DNA from: Candidatus Woesearchaeota archaeon
Lineage (GTDB): Archaea; Nanobdellota; Nanobdellia; Woesearchaeales; UBA12501
Length of the DNA: 8,474 nt
NCBI GenBank assembly: GCA_016177315.1
Contig: JACOVN010000011.1
Coordinates: 1-8,474, forward strand
Direction of reading: 5' to 3'
The notes beneath the pieces are model-generated. The model made no database searches and had not been told where the DNA came from. It saw nothing but the letters and a program-made list of their open reading frames with translations. Positions within the stretch are counted from its first letter, which is position 1, and each line of letters begins with the position of its first letter. Positions 1 to 6,726 of this stretch are shown piece after piece. Made by a program: the position numbers and the translations under genes.

Positions 1-1
1 C

Positions 2-217
2 TATGGGACCAGCTCCACCATTAACTTTGTTCGCATAAAAATGACATCTACCAAACCAACCAAAGAATTCCGCAGGATTTACTTAAAGAGCACTCTAAAC
101 CTCCTTATCAACGGCCTCTCCGAAAACTACCCATGGAATGCCATAATTGGAAGATTCAAAAAACCAGGAGAATCTCATACTAGAATTTTTGTATATGGGA
201 ATCAGAATCTAAAATGA
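2..217 (+). CDS. 3' end of an unrecognised protein gene (5' end outside window)
   Basis: An open frame enters from the left edge and runs 71 codons to a TGA at 215-217. The visible C-terminus is basic and mixed polar/aromatic, with segments such as INFVRIKMTSTK, LKSTLNLLINGL and HTRIFVYGNQNLK. It shows no membrane segment and no motif I can assign. The stop overlaps the ATG of the next gene in an ATGA arrangement, so the two are probably co-transcribed and translationally coupled. The neighbour is a large secreted protein, so a surface or secretion-related role (for example a pilin-like protein) is possible, but that rests on position alone. Another plus-strand frame is closed early by TAA (22-24), which supports this frame. 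Confidence 0.6.
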   Translation, partial: YGTSSTINFVRIKMTSTKPTKEFRRIYLKSTLNLLINGLSENYPWNAIIGRFKKPGESHTRIFVYGNQNLK

Positions 218-2934
218 TAACCATCAGCAAAATGCGGACAAAGAAGCTTTTGATGGTGATAACACTATTTATAGCAATTTGCCTACTCCCAACCGCATCA
301 GCGGGAAATAAGACTATAGAAGAATTAATAGATTCTTTCAACCTTTCGGTAAATGCGGGGAACATAAATATCACGGCCTTTAAAGATGTCATGGAAGATC
401 GAAATAGCAACGGCTTAAATGATACGTTAATCTTAACACTTACCACCGATGTCAAGACGGCAGGAGATTACCTCTTCCTTGCAGATTTGATAGATAAAAA
501 TGGTATCATCTCGAATACCACCAACGCAACTAACTTAGTAATAGGGCAGGGAACGGTCAATATTACGTTTAATAGTACACTTATGTCCCAGCAGATATAC
601 AACTATTCTATCCGCATCTTTAATAATCTCAGTGTTTTGGTCTACAGAAAAGACAAAATCTCCACCCAATTCTATGCCGACTACGAGAAAGGCATTGCCT
701 TAGGAACAATTAAAGATGGTAACTTCAACAATAACTACATCCAGATCAACCTCTCCATCAATTCTACCCTCGCAGAAACAGTTAATGTTTCTGTTTTCTT
801 GACCTATAAAAATATCTCCTCTATTTCCCAGACAGCAGAGGTAACGCTTGTCAATGGTAACCAAACAATCCCTGTAAACGTCAGCAACGAAACCATCAAG
901 TCTACCCACAGCAACACCACTTATATCGTGGATAGAGTACAGATTGGCAACAAGCTCTTTGATACCAACCATTCCACTGCTTTATACATCTGGAAGGATT
1001 TTGCGAAAACCTCCTATATACGGCAGTTTATTGATGGAAAAAGAGACGAAAACAATAACAATCTCTCGGAATGGCTAGAGCTGAATGTTACTATTAACGC
1101 TACAACGCCAGACACTTACATCATCGAAGGAGAACTGAGGGATGAATTCGATCAGTTTGTCTTGAATTTCACCAATAATACAGGCAATTTGGGCATTGGG
1201 CAGTACACCATCCCCATCCTCCTCAATGGGACAGCAATCTACCAATCTAAGATTAATGGGCCGTATGTTATAAGCTTCATCAAGCTAAAAAACTCTACAA
1301 GCACTTATGATACTATCTTCAATGCGTATACCACCAATGCATCTTTCTTCGATGACTTTGAGAAGCCACCCTTACCGGACTTAACCATTAACCTATCTGT
1401 CCATTTCGACAATCAAACCAATATGAGGAGGATAGGCATTAACATCAGCAATATTGGAAAAGCGCCAGCGTACAATGTTTTCATGGATGCTTTCAATAAC
1501 GTTAGCTTTGAGAACCAGACTTTTACTGCCAATGTCAACGTGAGCCAAATATTCAGTTTTGGCTTCAACATCTCCAATGACGCTAATAACACGATTTACA
1601 CCGCCATAGTGGATTTCCATGATGTGGTGGAAGAACTGAATGAGAGCAACAATGTGGCAACGAATGCCAACCTAACACTAACACCAAACCCCGGTTGGTG
1701 GGATGCAAACTGGAAATATAGGCAGTTCATTAATATTACCAACAATCTTACCCAAGATGCTCTGCCAACAGATTTCACTATGAACATAACGGTTGATACC
1801 GCGGGCTTAATAGCAGCAGGCAAACTCAACAGCGATTGCAGTGATCTCCGAATAATCTATCAGAATACGACAGCATTGGACTGGATCTTCCAGCTAGCGT
1901 CTGGATGCAATAGGCCAGATACTGTCATTGCCTTTGCTTTAGACGCAAACATTACTGCAAATAGTTTTGACGATAAGAACTATGCCCTCTATTATGGAAA
2001 TCCCTCCATAATAGCATTCCCGAGCTATGACGAAGATAAAGTATATCTTTTCTTTGATGATTTTGGCAATGCTTCCTTTTCTGGCTCTTTGGATACAACA
2101 AAATGGGAATGGTCTGCTATGGCAATACAGCCAACCATTACCAATGGAGTATTAGTTTTAGATCCTGATGATGGCCTAAATTGGCAGGATTATGTGCAGA
2201 CGATAAAAACCTATGATAGGCATTACTACAACATCACCTTTGACTGGACATGGAGGAAAGGCCTGAGTGGAACTTGGAGCATGATGGGATACCAAGATAA
2301 TTTTATCACCAACAAAGGTGCCCAGTTGTATGATCAGGCAAATAACATGTATGCCTCCAGGGAAGGACTGAACTTTAATATGAATACCGTCGTTATTCCA
2401 GGGCAATGGTACAATGCCAATGTCCGGCCAAACAAGGATGATACCTCTTTCTACCTTTTCAACAGGTCCAATACAACCTTAAGCCCTGAAAATAAAAATC
2501 TCTATCACTTTGGCCTCTTAGATGGTGATTTGAATGATGTTTATAGGATAGATAACCTCACTATTCAGTATTTCGCTATACAGCGACCTTCCGTAGAGCT
2601 CACTCAAGAAGAAACACAGAATGGTGCAACAGAGTCAAAAGGCAGAATTGCAATAGAACAAGGCATTAACAGCTCTTTGGAAACAAATAGGAGTATTTTT
2701 ACTGACCAGAAGGTGTATATCCGATATCCAAATAATAACCAGAAGTGGGGCAGCTTTGATAAGGTGGCGATGAAAGGAGTGCAAAGATGGGCATTTAATT
2801 ATGTTACAGGAACAGAGCAGTTTACCAATATAGTCAACTTAAATAACAGAGTCTTGATCTGGGAGAATCAGAGCTTAACATCAGATGAAATCAGAGAACA
2901 AGTAAGTCGGTTGATTAATCAGACGGAGGAGTGA
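214..2934 (+). CDS. Large secreted Asn-rich surface glycoprotein with CARDB-like, DUF2341-like and lectin-like domains
   Basis: A 906-residue secreted protein. Residues 1-30 are a signal peptide (basic start, hydrophobic core, TASA before the likely cut). Residues about 61-381 hold three diverged repeats of about 100 residues, each opening with a DxNxN loop. Residues about 387-490 resemble a CARDB adhesion domain (PDLTINLSV, then VVEELNESNNVA). Residues about 495-597 resemble DUF2341 (WWDANWKYRQFINITN to YALYYGNPS), and about 609-790 a lectin/LamG-like sandwich (FFDDF, closing near FAIQRPSVEL). A separate tail covers 806-906. About 51 N-X-S/T sequons are present. There is no C-terminal membrane segment, so it is probably released or held by partners in the cell envelope. 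Translation may start at 214 (ATGA overlap with the previous gene) or at 232 (MRTKKLL), which gives a more typical signal peptide. Neither has a good ribosome binding site. Domain names are recognised by eye; binding to sugars or to other cells is inference. Confidence 0.8.
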   Translation: MITISKMRTKKLLMVITLFIAICLLPTASAGNKTIEELIDSFNLSVNAGNINITAFKDVMEDRNSNGLNDTLILTLTTDVKTAGDYLFLADLIDKNGIISNTTNATNLVIGQGTVNITFNSTLMSQQIYNYSIRIFNNLSVLVYRKDKISTQFYADYEKGIALGTIKDGNFNNNYIQINLSINSTLAETVNVSVFLTYKNISSISQTAEVTLVNGNQTIPVNVSNETIKSTHSNTTYIVDRVQIGNKLFDTNHSTALYIWKDFAKTSYIRQFIDGKRDENNNNLSEWLELNVTINATTPDTYIIEGELRDEFDQFVLNFTNNTGNLGIGQYTIPILLNGTAIYQSKINGPYVISFIKLKNSTSTYDTIFNAYTTNASFFDDFEKPPLPDLTINLSVHFDNQTNMRRIGINISNIGKAPAYNVFMDAFNNVSFENQTFTANVNVSQIFSFGFNISNDANNTIYTAIVDFHDVVEELNESNNVATNANLTLTPNPGWWDANWKYRQFINITNNLTQDALPTDFTMNITVDTAGLIAAGKLNSDCSDLRIIYQNTTALDWIFQLASGCNRPDTVIAFALDANITANSFDDKNYALYYGNPSIIAFPSYDEDKVYLFFDDFGNASFSGSLDTTKWEWSAMAIQPTITNGVLVLDPDDGLNWQDYVQTIKTYDRHYYNITFDWTWRKGLSGTWSMMGYQDNFITNKGAQLYDQANNMYASREGLNFNMNTVVIPGQWYNANVRPNKDDTSFYLFNRSNTTLSPENKNLYHFGLLDGDLNDVYRIDNLTIQYFAIQRPSVELTQEETQNGATESKGRIAIEQGINSSLETNRSIFTDQKVYIRYPNNNQKWGSFDKVAMKGVQRWAFNYVTGTEQFTNIVNLNNRVLIWENQSLTSDEIREQVSRLINQTEE
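394..1356 (+). repeat. Three diverged ~100-residue internal protein repeats
   Basis: Residues about 61-160, 161-270 and 271-381 of the secreted protein align by pattern. Each begins with an Asp/Asn loop (EDRNSNGLND; KDGNFNNN; DENNNNLSEW). A beta-rich stretch follows, then a turn (LVIGQGTVNITF in copy 1, LGIGQYTIPILL in copy 3). Copies 1 and 3 close similarly (STQFYADYEK and TNASFFDDFEK). Copies 1 and 3 are the closer pair, and copy 2 is weaker. This resembles a domain common in archaeal extracellular proteins that starts with a DxDxDGLYD-type motif. Confidence 0.6.
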
Positions 2935-2936
2935 AG

Positions 2937-2951
2937 AGAAAAGTATTTATA
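2937..2951 (+). promoter_or_regulatory. TATA-box promoter of the S-layer-like gene
   Basis: A purine-rich BRE-like GAAAAG is followed by TATTTATAC with core TTTATA at 2946-2951. The expected start of transcription, about 25 bp further on, is near 2973. That leaves a leader of about 25 nt, which contains the ribosome binding site. The gene therefore seems to be transcribed independently of the preceding one. Confidence 0.6.
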
Positions 2952-2987
2952 CAGATTCTCACTTTTCACCACTCAATCAGGGCAGTT

Positions 2988-2995
2988 GGGTGATC
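2988..2995 (+). promoter_or_regulatory. Strong Shine-Dalgarno site GGGTGATC
   Basis: GGTGATC is complementary to the conserved 3' end of archaeal 16S rRNA. It lies 4 nt before the ATG at 3000 and fixes that start. It is the best ribosome binding site in the window and suits a highly translated surface protein. Confidence 0.65.
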
Positions 2996-2999
2996 AGGC

Positions 3000-5708
3000 A
3001 TGAAATGCGTTAAGGCGGTGGGATTCCTGTTGTTTCTTTTCCTTTCGCTAGTTTCAGCTGTACTGGCTCTTGAATGCCCTGACCCAGCTATTCCGCAGGA
3101 TTTGGATCCTGACGCTGAGCGATACATCATCCAGAATTTGGAAACGTTTGAGGATGCAGGCTTTCTCAACCCACAAGATACCTTCACCGAAGATGATACC
3201 ATCTATGCCAGATTCCATGTCATTGATCAGTTTGCAGGAGAACCGTATGATGGCGAACCAGTTTCAGAATCTGCCTCTATTGGTGGACCGGCAGATAAAC
3301 TAGAAATTAATGAACGAATTGGAGATATACTGGAAACAGTAACAGAGGCTTTCATGCCAAAGCTTCTGAAAAGCTATTCCAAAACAACTGACCAAGGAAC
3401 GACAGCAGTAAAGCAATTTCTCAGATTTGAAGAAGGTGCAACGGATGAATGGGTTAACATTGGAACGATTCCTTCTGGGAAAATTACTTTTGACGAAGAT
3501 GAAGATGACATTGTTAATCATTACCTATTCTTTAAGGATGGAGATATCATGTCTGAATACGAGCTAGAATTCGAGGCTGGCTTGAAGAGCAAAGTGGAAG
3601 ATGATAAACTTCCTGACTTGGAAGGAAAAACACTACACATTTTAGGCGAATCCTACCTTATTAAAAGTACTGCTATCGATACTGCAACTAAAACAGTGAA
3701 ATTGACGCTTTACGATGGATTCAACACAGTGGTGTGGGAGGACAATGATTACGAAGATAACCAATATGATACGGATGGTGTAACAGTTAATGATGTGCTC
3801 GTTGATGATGCCTTGGTCAATATCGTAGGGTCCCTCAATGGAAGTATCTTTGCCATCATCAGCGTACAATATCGCCTGAAAGCGGATGCTCTGAAAGGTC
3901 ATGTCTATATCCGGCCAGGCCATGGCCTGAGAGAATTCTTAGACGAGCCCCAGGGTATGCTGAACAATAACTGGGACATTGTCTACGAAGGATTGCAAGA
4001 CACAGGAGTCAGCATCCTGAAGATTGACTCCTCTGGTGACGACTCCTATAGCTTGAAGTTCACCTCACGGGAAGGCCTTGATTATATCGTTCCGTTGATG
4101 GACAACAGCAATGATGCAGGAGAAGGCTTCAAGTATGGAGATGAGGATGATGAATGGTACTTTAGGGAATGCTATGAAAAAGATTCTGATAAGGTACAAG
4201 GTCCAAACCCTATTTACTGTATCCAAGAAGATGATGGATTCTATTTGACTAATGAGCATTCCCCTACTGGGAAGACCCATGTATTGGTTTTTGAGCATCT
4301 CGATACTGATAAGAAAGAGATATTCTTTACGGATCTAGGACTGGGACAGGTTGAAATGACATACGATGAAAGTGTACGCATACCAGAGGTTGGCGGCCTC
4401 TTAGGTATAGGGTATTTAGAATTTGGAGCTGATAGATATCTGGTTGCAGTTGGTAATCGAACGAATAACTTCAGTCTTGCAATCGATCTCAATGCTAATG
4501 GCAAAATCGATGATGACGATAGAGTGAAGATTGTTATTGAGGGTGGTGGCATGGTAGATTTAGGCATGCAATGTACTAATGCCTTGCTGAAACAGAGCGG
4601 AAGACCAATCAGTAGCGAAGATAACGAAGCTTGTCCTTATCAAGATGCTACATCAATAAACATGACCCTTACGACGCTCCGCTCCGAATTTGATGAAGCA
4701 GGCCCCTTTAATGTGAATATAGATGAGATTATCACCATTAACATCACCAAACGAGCTATTAATGAAATTGATTTGAATGTGCTTAACGCGTATCTCTGCA
4801 TTAATGCTGCCGGAGCCTTCACGTATCATAGCGTTCCTGGGATAGTGAATTGCGCTGCAGGATATAAATTGTTTGAGGTTATGAGAATACAATCCTTGCA
4901 GGATGAAGACATTAGACAAGGTCTCTCCACCTACGGTGTTTTCTTTGAGCAAACAGATGAGGATGACCAGAACGATGCAGATGAGCTTACAGTAGAATAC
5001 CCTTTAGAACAAAGAGGCGGCATTGCCAAAGTAACGCTAGATATCAATCAGGATTATTCCACCGGTGCTAAATTAATCGCAGGTGGTGGACAGGAATTAA
5101 GCATGAACTTCATTGATGCGAAAGACGGCTGCTATTTCTATTCTCTCAATACTGACAGTATCGATCCAGCGTTTATTGGAACTGATACAGTCTTTTCCTA
5201 CTTTGATTATTCGCCAAAAGGAAGCGAGGGAGAGAAAGCAATTACCATCAACTCTCAATCACAACCTGGTGGTGGGAACCCTGGTGGTGGGGCAGGTAGA
5301 GGCAGCGGTGGCGGAGGGGCAGCAGGTAGAGGAACGACAGGAGGGATAGCCGGAACAGGTAGTACTGGCTCATCTGCTGCAAGTGCTGCGTCAGCTGGAA
5401 CAAGCTCTGCTGGTTCCGCCTCGGCTTCTGCTAGTAGCCAATCCGGCAGTACTGGTTCAAGTGCTGGGCCTTCAACTGGAGCAACTGCAACAGGAGCTTC
5501 CACTGCTTTCCAAGCAGGAACGACGGGCAGTGGTTTCGGTGCTATAACTGGCGCATTCCTTGGATTTGTGAGTGAGAACCTATTTGTTTTTACAGCTCTT
5601 GCAGTGCTTCTTATGATGTCGATTATTACTCTTATCGTCCTTCTTGCAACGAGAAGAAGAAAACAAGAGATATACGCTCCGATTAAATTTGGCGAGCAAA
5701 AAATATAG
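3000..5708 (+). CDS. Acidic membrane-anchored S-layer-like surface protein
   Basis: A 902-residue protein with a signal peptide (about 1-24), a long acidic ectodomain (about 25-750), a Gly/Ser/Ala stalk (about 756-848), one membrane helix (about 862-884) and a short basic cytoplasmic tail starting RRRK. This is the layout of an anchored surface-layer subunit. The stretch 205-240 (DLEGKTLHILGESYLI, then VKLTLYDG) and the late DELTVEYPLEQ (661-671) resemble archaeal S-layer proteins of the Methanococcus/DPANN type. Residues 496-507 form an EF-hand/dockerin-type calcium loop, DLNANGKIDDDD. Cysteines at 391/407, 525/545 and 600/618 are spaced as likely disulfide pairs. Only about 5 N-glycosylation sequons occur. 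The start is fixed by the Shine-Dalgarno site and signal peptide, and the gene ends with TAG. It could instead be another anchored surface protein; the topology is more certain than the S-layer name. Confidence 0.75.
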   Translation: MKCVKAVGFLLFLFLSLVSAVLALECPDPAIPQDLDPDAERYIIQNLETFEDAGFLNPQDTFTEDDTIYARFHVIDQFAGEPYDGEPVSESASIGGPADKLEINERIGDILETVTEAFMPKLLKSYSKTTDQGTTAVKQFLRFEEGATDEWVNIGTIPSGKITFDEDEDDIVNHYLFFKDGDIMSEYELEFEAGLKSKVEDDKLPDLEGKTLHILGESYLIKSTAIDTATKTVKLTLYDGFNTVVWEDNDYEDNQYDTDGVTVNDVLVDDALVNIVGSLNGSIFAIISVQYRLKADALKGHVYIRPGHGLREFLDEPQGMLNNNWDIVYEGLQDTGVSILKIDSSGDDSYSLKFTSREGLDYIVPLMDNSNDAGEGFKYGDEDDEWYFRECYEKDSDKVQGPNPIYCIQEDDGFYLTNEHSPTGKTHVLVFEHLDTDKKEIFFTDLGLGQVEMTYDESVRIPEVGGLLGIGYLEFGADRYLVAVGNRTNNFSLAIDLNANGKIDDDDRVKIVIEGGGMVDLGMQCTNALLKQSGRPISSEDNEACPYQDATSINMTLTTLRSEFDEAGPFNVNIDEIITINITKRAINEIDLNVLNAYLCINAAGAFTYHSVPGIVNCAAGYKLFEVMRIQSLQDEDIRQGLSTYGVFFEQTDEDDQNDADELTVEYPLEQRGGIAKVTLDINQDYSTGAKLIAGGGQELSMNFIDAKDGCYFYSLNTDSIDPAFIGTDTVFSYFDYSPKGSEGEKAITINSQSQPGGGNPGGGAGRGSGGGGAAGRGTTGGIAGTGSTGSSAASAASAGTSSAGSASASASSQSGSTGSSAGPSTGATATGASTAFQAGTTGSGFGAITGAFLGFVSENLFVFTALAVLLMMSIITLIVLLATRRRKQEIYAPIKFGEQKI
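5265..5543 (+). repeat. Low-complexity Gly/Ser/Ala-coding stalk
   Basis: This part of the S-layer-like gene encodes first a Gly-rich run (PGGGNPGGGAGRGSGGGG), then a Ser/Ala/Thr/Gly stretch (SSAASAASAGTSSAG and similar) up to about residue 848. The DNA has repeated GGTGGTGG blocks and is much richer in GC than the rest of the gene. As protein it is probably an extended, possibly O-glycosylated spacer that lifts the ectodomain off the membrane. Confidence 0.7.
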
Positions 5709-5890
5709 GCCCTTGGCGAGCCTACGTACTCAACAGTTTATGGCAAGAGTAGCACTCTGCTCTCCTGCCCTGCTCAGAGAGGTAGGCAGCAGGAGCATGA
5801 CCTCTTCCAGGGGGAAAGCTTTTTCTGAGAAGGTTTGCGTGGAGGTGGAAACGCGACTAGAAGGAGGTTATTTCCTGTCATCCAAGATTT
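5706..5890 (+). other. Gene-free, GC-rich intergenic stretch with many inverted repeats (possible structured 3' UTR or ncRNA)
   Basis: This gap holds no convincing gene but several pairing segments. TAGGC (5706-5710) pairs with GCCTA (5720-5724), starting on the stop codon itself. AGAGT (5746-5750) pairs with ACTCT (5754-5758). CTCCTGC (5762-5768) pairs with GCAGGAG (5789-5795). AGAGGT (5778-5783) pairs with ACCTCT (5800-5805). CTCAGAGAGG (5773-5782) pairs, with wobbles, with TTTTTCTGAG (5820-5829). The last three are partly mutually exclusive. Two Shine-Dalgarno-like GGAGGT motifs (5841-5846 and 5863-5868) have no start codon after them. It matches no tRNA, SRP RNA or RNase P signature that I recognise. 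Confidence 0.4.
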
Positions 5891-5895
5891 AGGAA

Positions 5896-5907
5896 AACTA
5901 TAAAAAG
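5896..5907 (+). promoter_or_regulatory. TATA-box promoter of the NFACT-R gene, probably leaderless
   Basis: AACTATAAAAAG, preceded by the purine-rich GGAAAA, places its TATA centre (about 5903) 27 bp before the ATG at 5930. Transcription should therefore start at or beside the A of that ATG. This favours 5930 over the in-frame GTG at 5924, and no ribosome binding site is present. Confidence 0.65.
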
Positions 5908-5929
5908 CCATATTCGTTTTGCTGTGTTT

Positions 5930-6721
5930 ATGAAGATTGTCCTGGACATGCGGAAGACTCTGCAACAAAATGCTGCACTGTACTTTGAGCAGGCCAAGAA
6001 GGCAAAGAAAAAACTGGCTGGAGCAGTAGCCATGCTAGAGAAAGCAAAGCGAGACAGGGAACAAGAGCAGCAAAAAATCCAGCATCAGCAGGAGAAGGCT
6101 GCAGAGAAACAGGAAGCAGTAAAGCGGAAGATGCAGTGGTATGAAAAATTTCGCTGGTTTAAAAGTTCGGAGGGTTTTTTGGTGATTGGTGGTAGGGACG
6201 CAACAACCAATGAAATTGTCATTAAGAAGCATACAGAGAAGCATGATGTTGTGTTCCACACTGACATGGCCGGATCTCCCTTCTTTGTGGTGAAGAAAAA
6301 CAGCAATTCTGGAAAGGAAATTGGTGCTGCCACAATACAAGAAGTTGCAAATGCCACTTGCACATTCTCTCGGGCCTGGAAGCTAGGGCTGACGAGCATC
6401 GAAGTCTTCTGGGTGAAGCCAGAACAGGTGAGCAAAACAACAGAAGCTGGGGAGTATATGCCCAAAGGAGCATTTATGATCCGGGGCAAAACCAACTATA
6501 TCTCTGTCGAAATGGATTGCGCCATTGGCATAACTGCAGAAGGGGAGATTATGGCAGGCCCTCTTGCAGCAGTCCAGCAGCACTGCACAAAATTGCTGAA
6601 AGTCCTGCAGGGACATGAAAAAGCCTCTGATTTGGCCAAGAGAATCCGGAAGCAGGTTGGCGGAGAGCTGGATGAGATTATTCGGGTGCTGCCAGCTGGA
6701 GGAGGGAAAATTACGAAGTAA
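5930..6721 (+). CDS. Stand-alone coiled-coil + NFACT-R (DUF814) protein, RqcH/NEMF C-terminal-half homologue
   Basis: A 263-residue protein. Residues about 1-70 are a charged Lys/Gln/Glu-rich helical coiled coil (opening MKIVLDMRKTLQQNAALYF). Residues about 70-195 are a clear NFACT-R domain: WYEKFRWFKSSEGFLVIGG, RDATTNE, HTDMAGSPFFVVKK, FSRAWKLG, then PEQVSKTTEAGEYMPKGAF. A basic tail follows, ending near IIRVLPAGGG. Full-length archaeal RqcH/Rqc2 homologues are usually about 600-700 residues and begin with NFACT-N and helix-hairpin-helix parts that help bind tRNA and the stalled large ribosomal subunit. Both are missing here. The TATA box at the leaderless distance argues that this is a real, compact gene and not a broken one. 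It probably binds nucleic acid or ribosomes in the cytosol. It might partner a separate NFACT-N protein or act alone, as CCDC25-like proteins do. The GTG at 5924 is an alternative start. Confidence 0.88.
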   Translation: MKIVLDMRKTLQQNAALYFEQAKKAKKKLAGAVAMLEKAKRDREQEQQKIQHQQEKAAEKQEAVKRKMQWYEKFRWFKSSEGFLVIGGRDATTNEIVIKKHTEKHDVVFHTDMAGSPFFVVKKNSNSGKEIGAATIQEVANATCTFSRAWKLGLTSIEVFWVKPEQVSKTTEAGEYMPKGAFMIRGKTNYISVEMDCAIGITAEGEIMAGPLAAVQQHCTKLLKVLQGHEKASDLAKRIRKQVGGELDEIIRVLPAGGGKITK

Positions 6722-6726
6722 AATAT

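Noticed and set aside
3060..3080. Possible lipoprotein lipobox near LALEC in the S-layer-like protein
   Set aside because: Glu precedes the Cys, which does not fit a lipobox, and the protein already has a C-terminal membrane anchor.
5255..5503. Minus-strand 82-codon Pro/Ala/Val-rich ORF
   Set aside because: It is the antisense shadow of the Gly/Ser/Ala stalk; the low-complexity codons create it automatically.
5739..5892. A possible 50-codon plus-strand ORF (start MARVALCSPALL) in the intergenic gap
   Set aside because: It has no ribosome binding site or promoter of its own, an unremarkable mixed composition, and it lies exactly on the inverted-repeat-rich stretch. It is more likely chance openness in GC-richer DNA. 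A homologue search would settle it.
6085..6495. Minus-strand 136-codon ORF opposite the NFACT-R gene
   Set aside because: The plus frame carries unmistakable NFACT-R motifs, and this is its antisense shadow.
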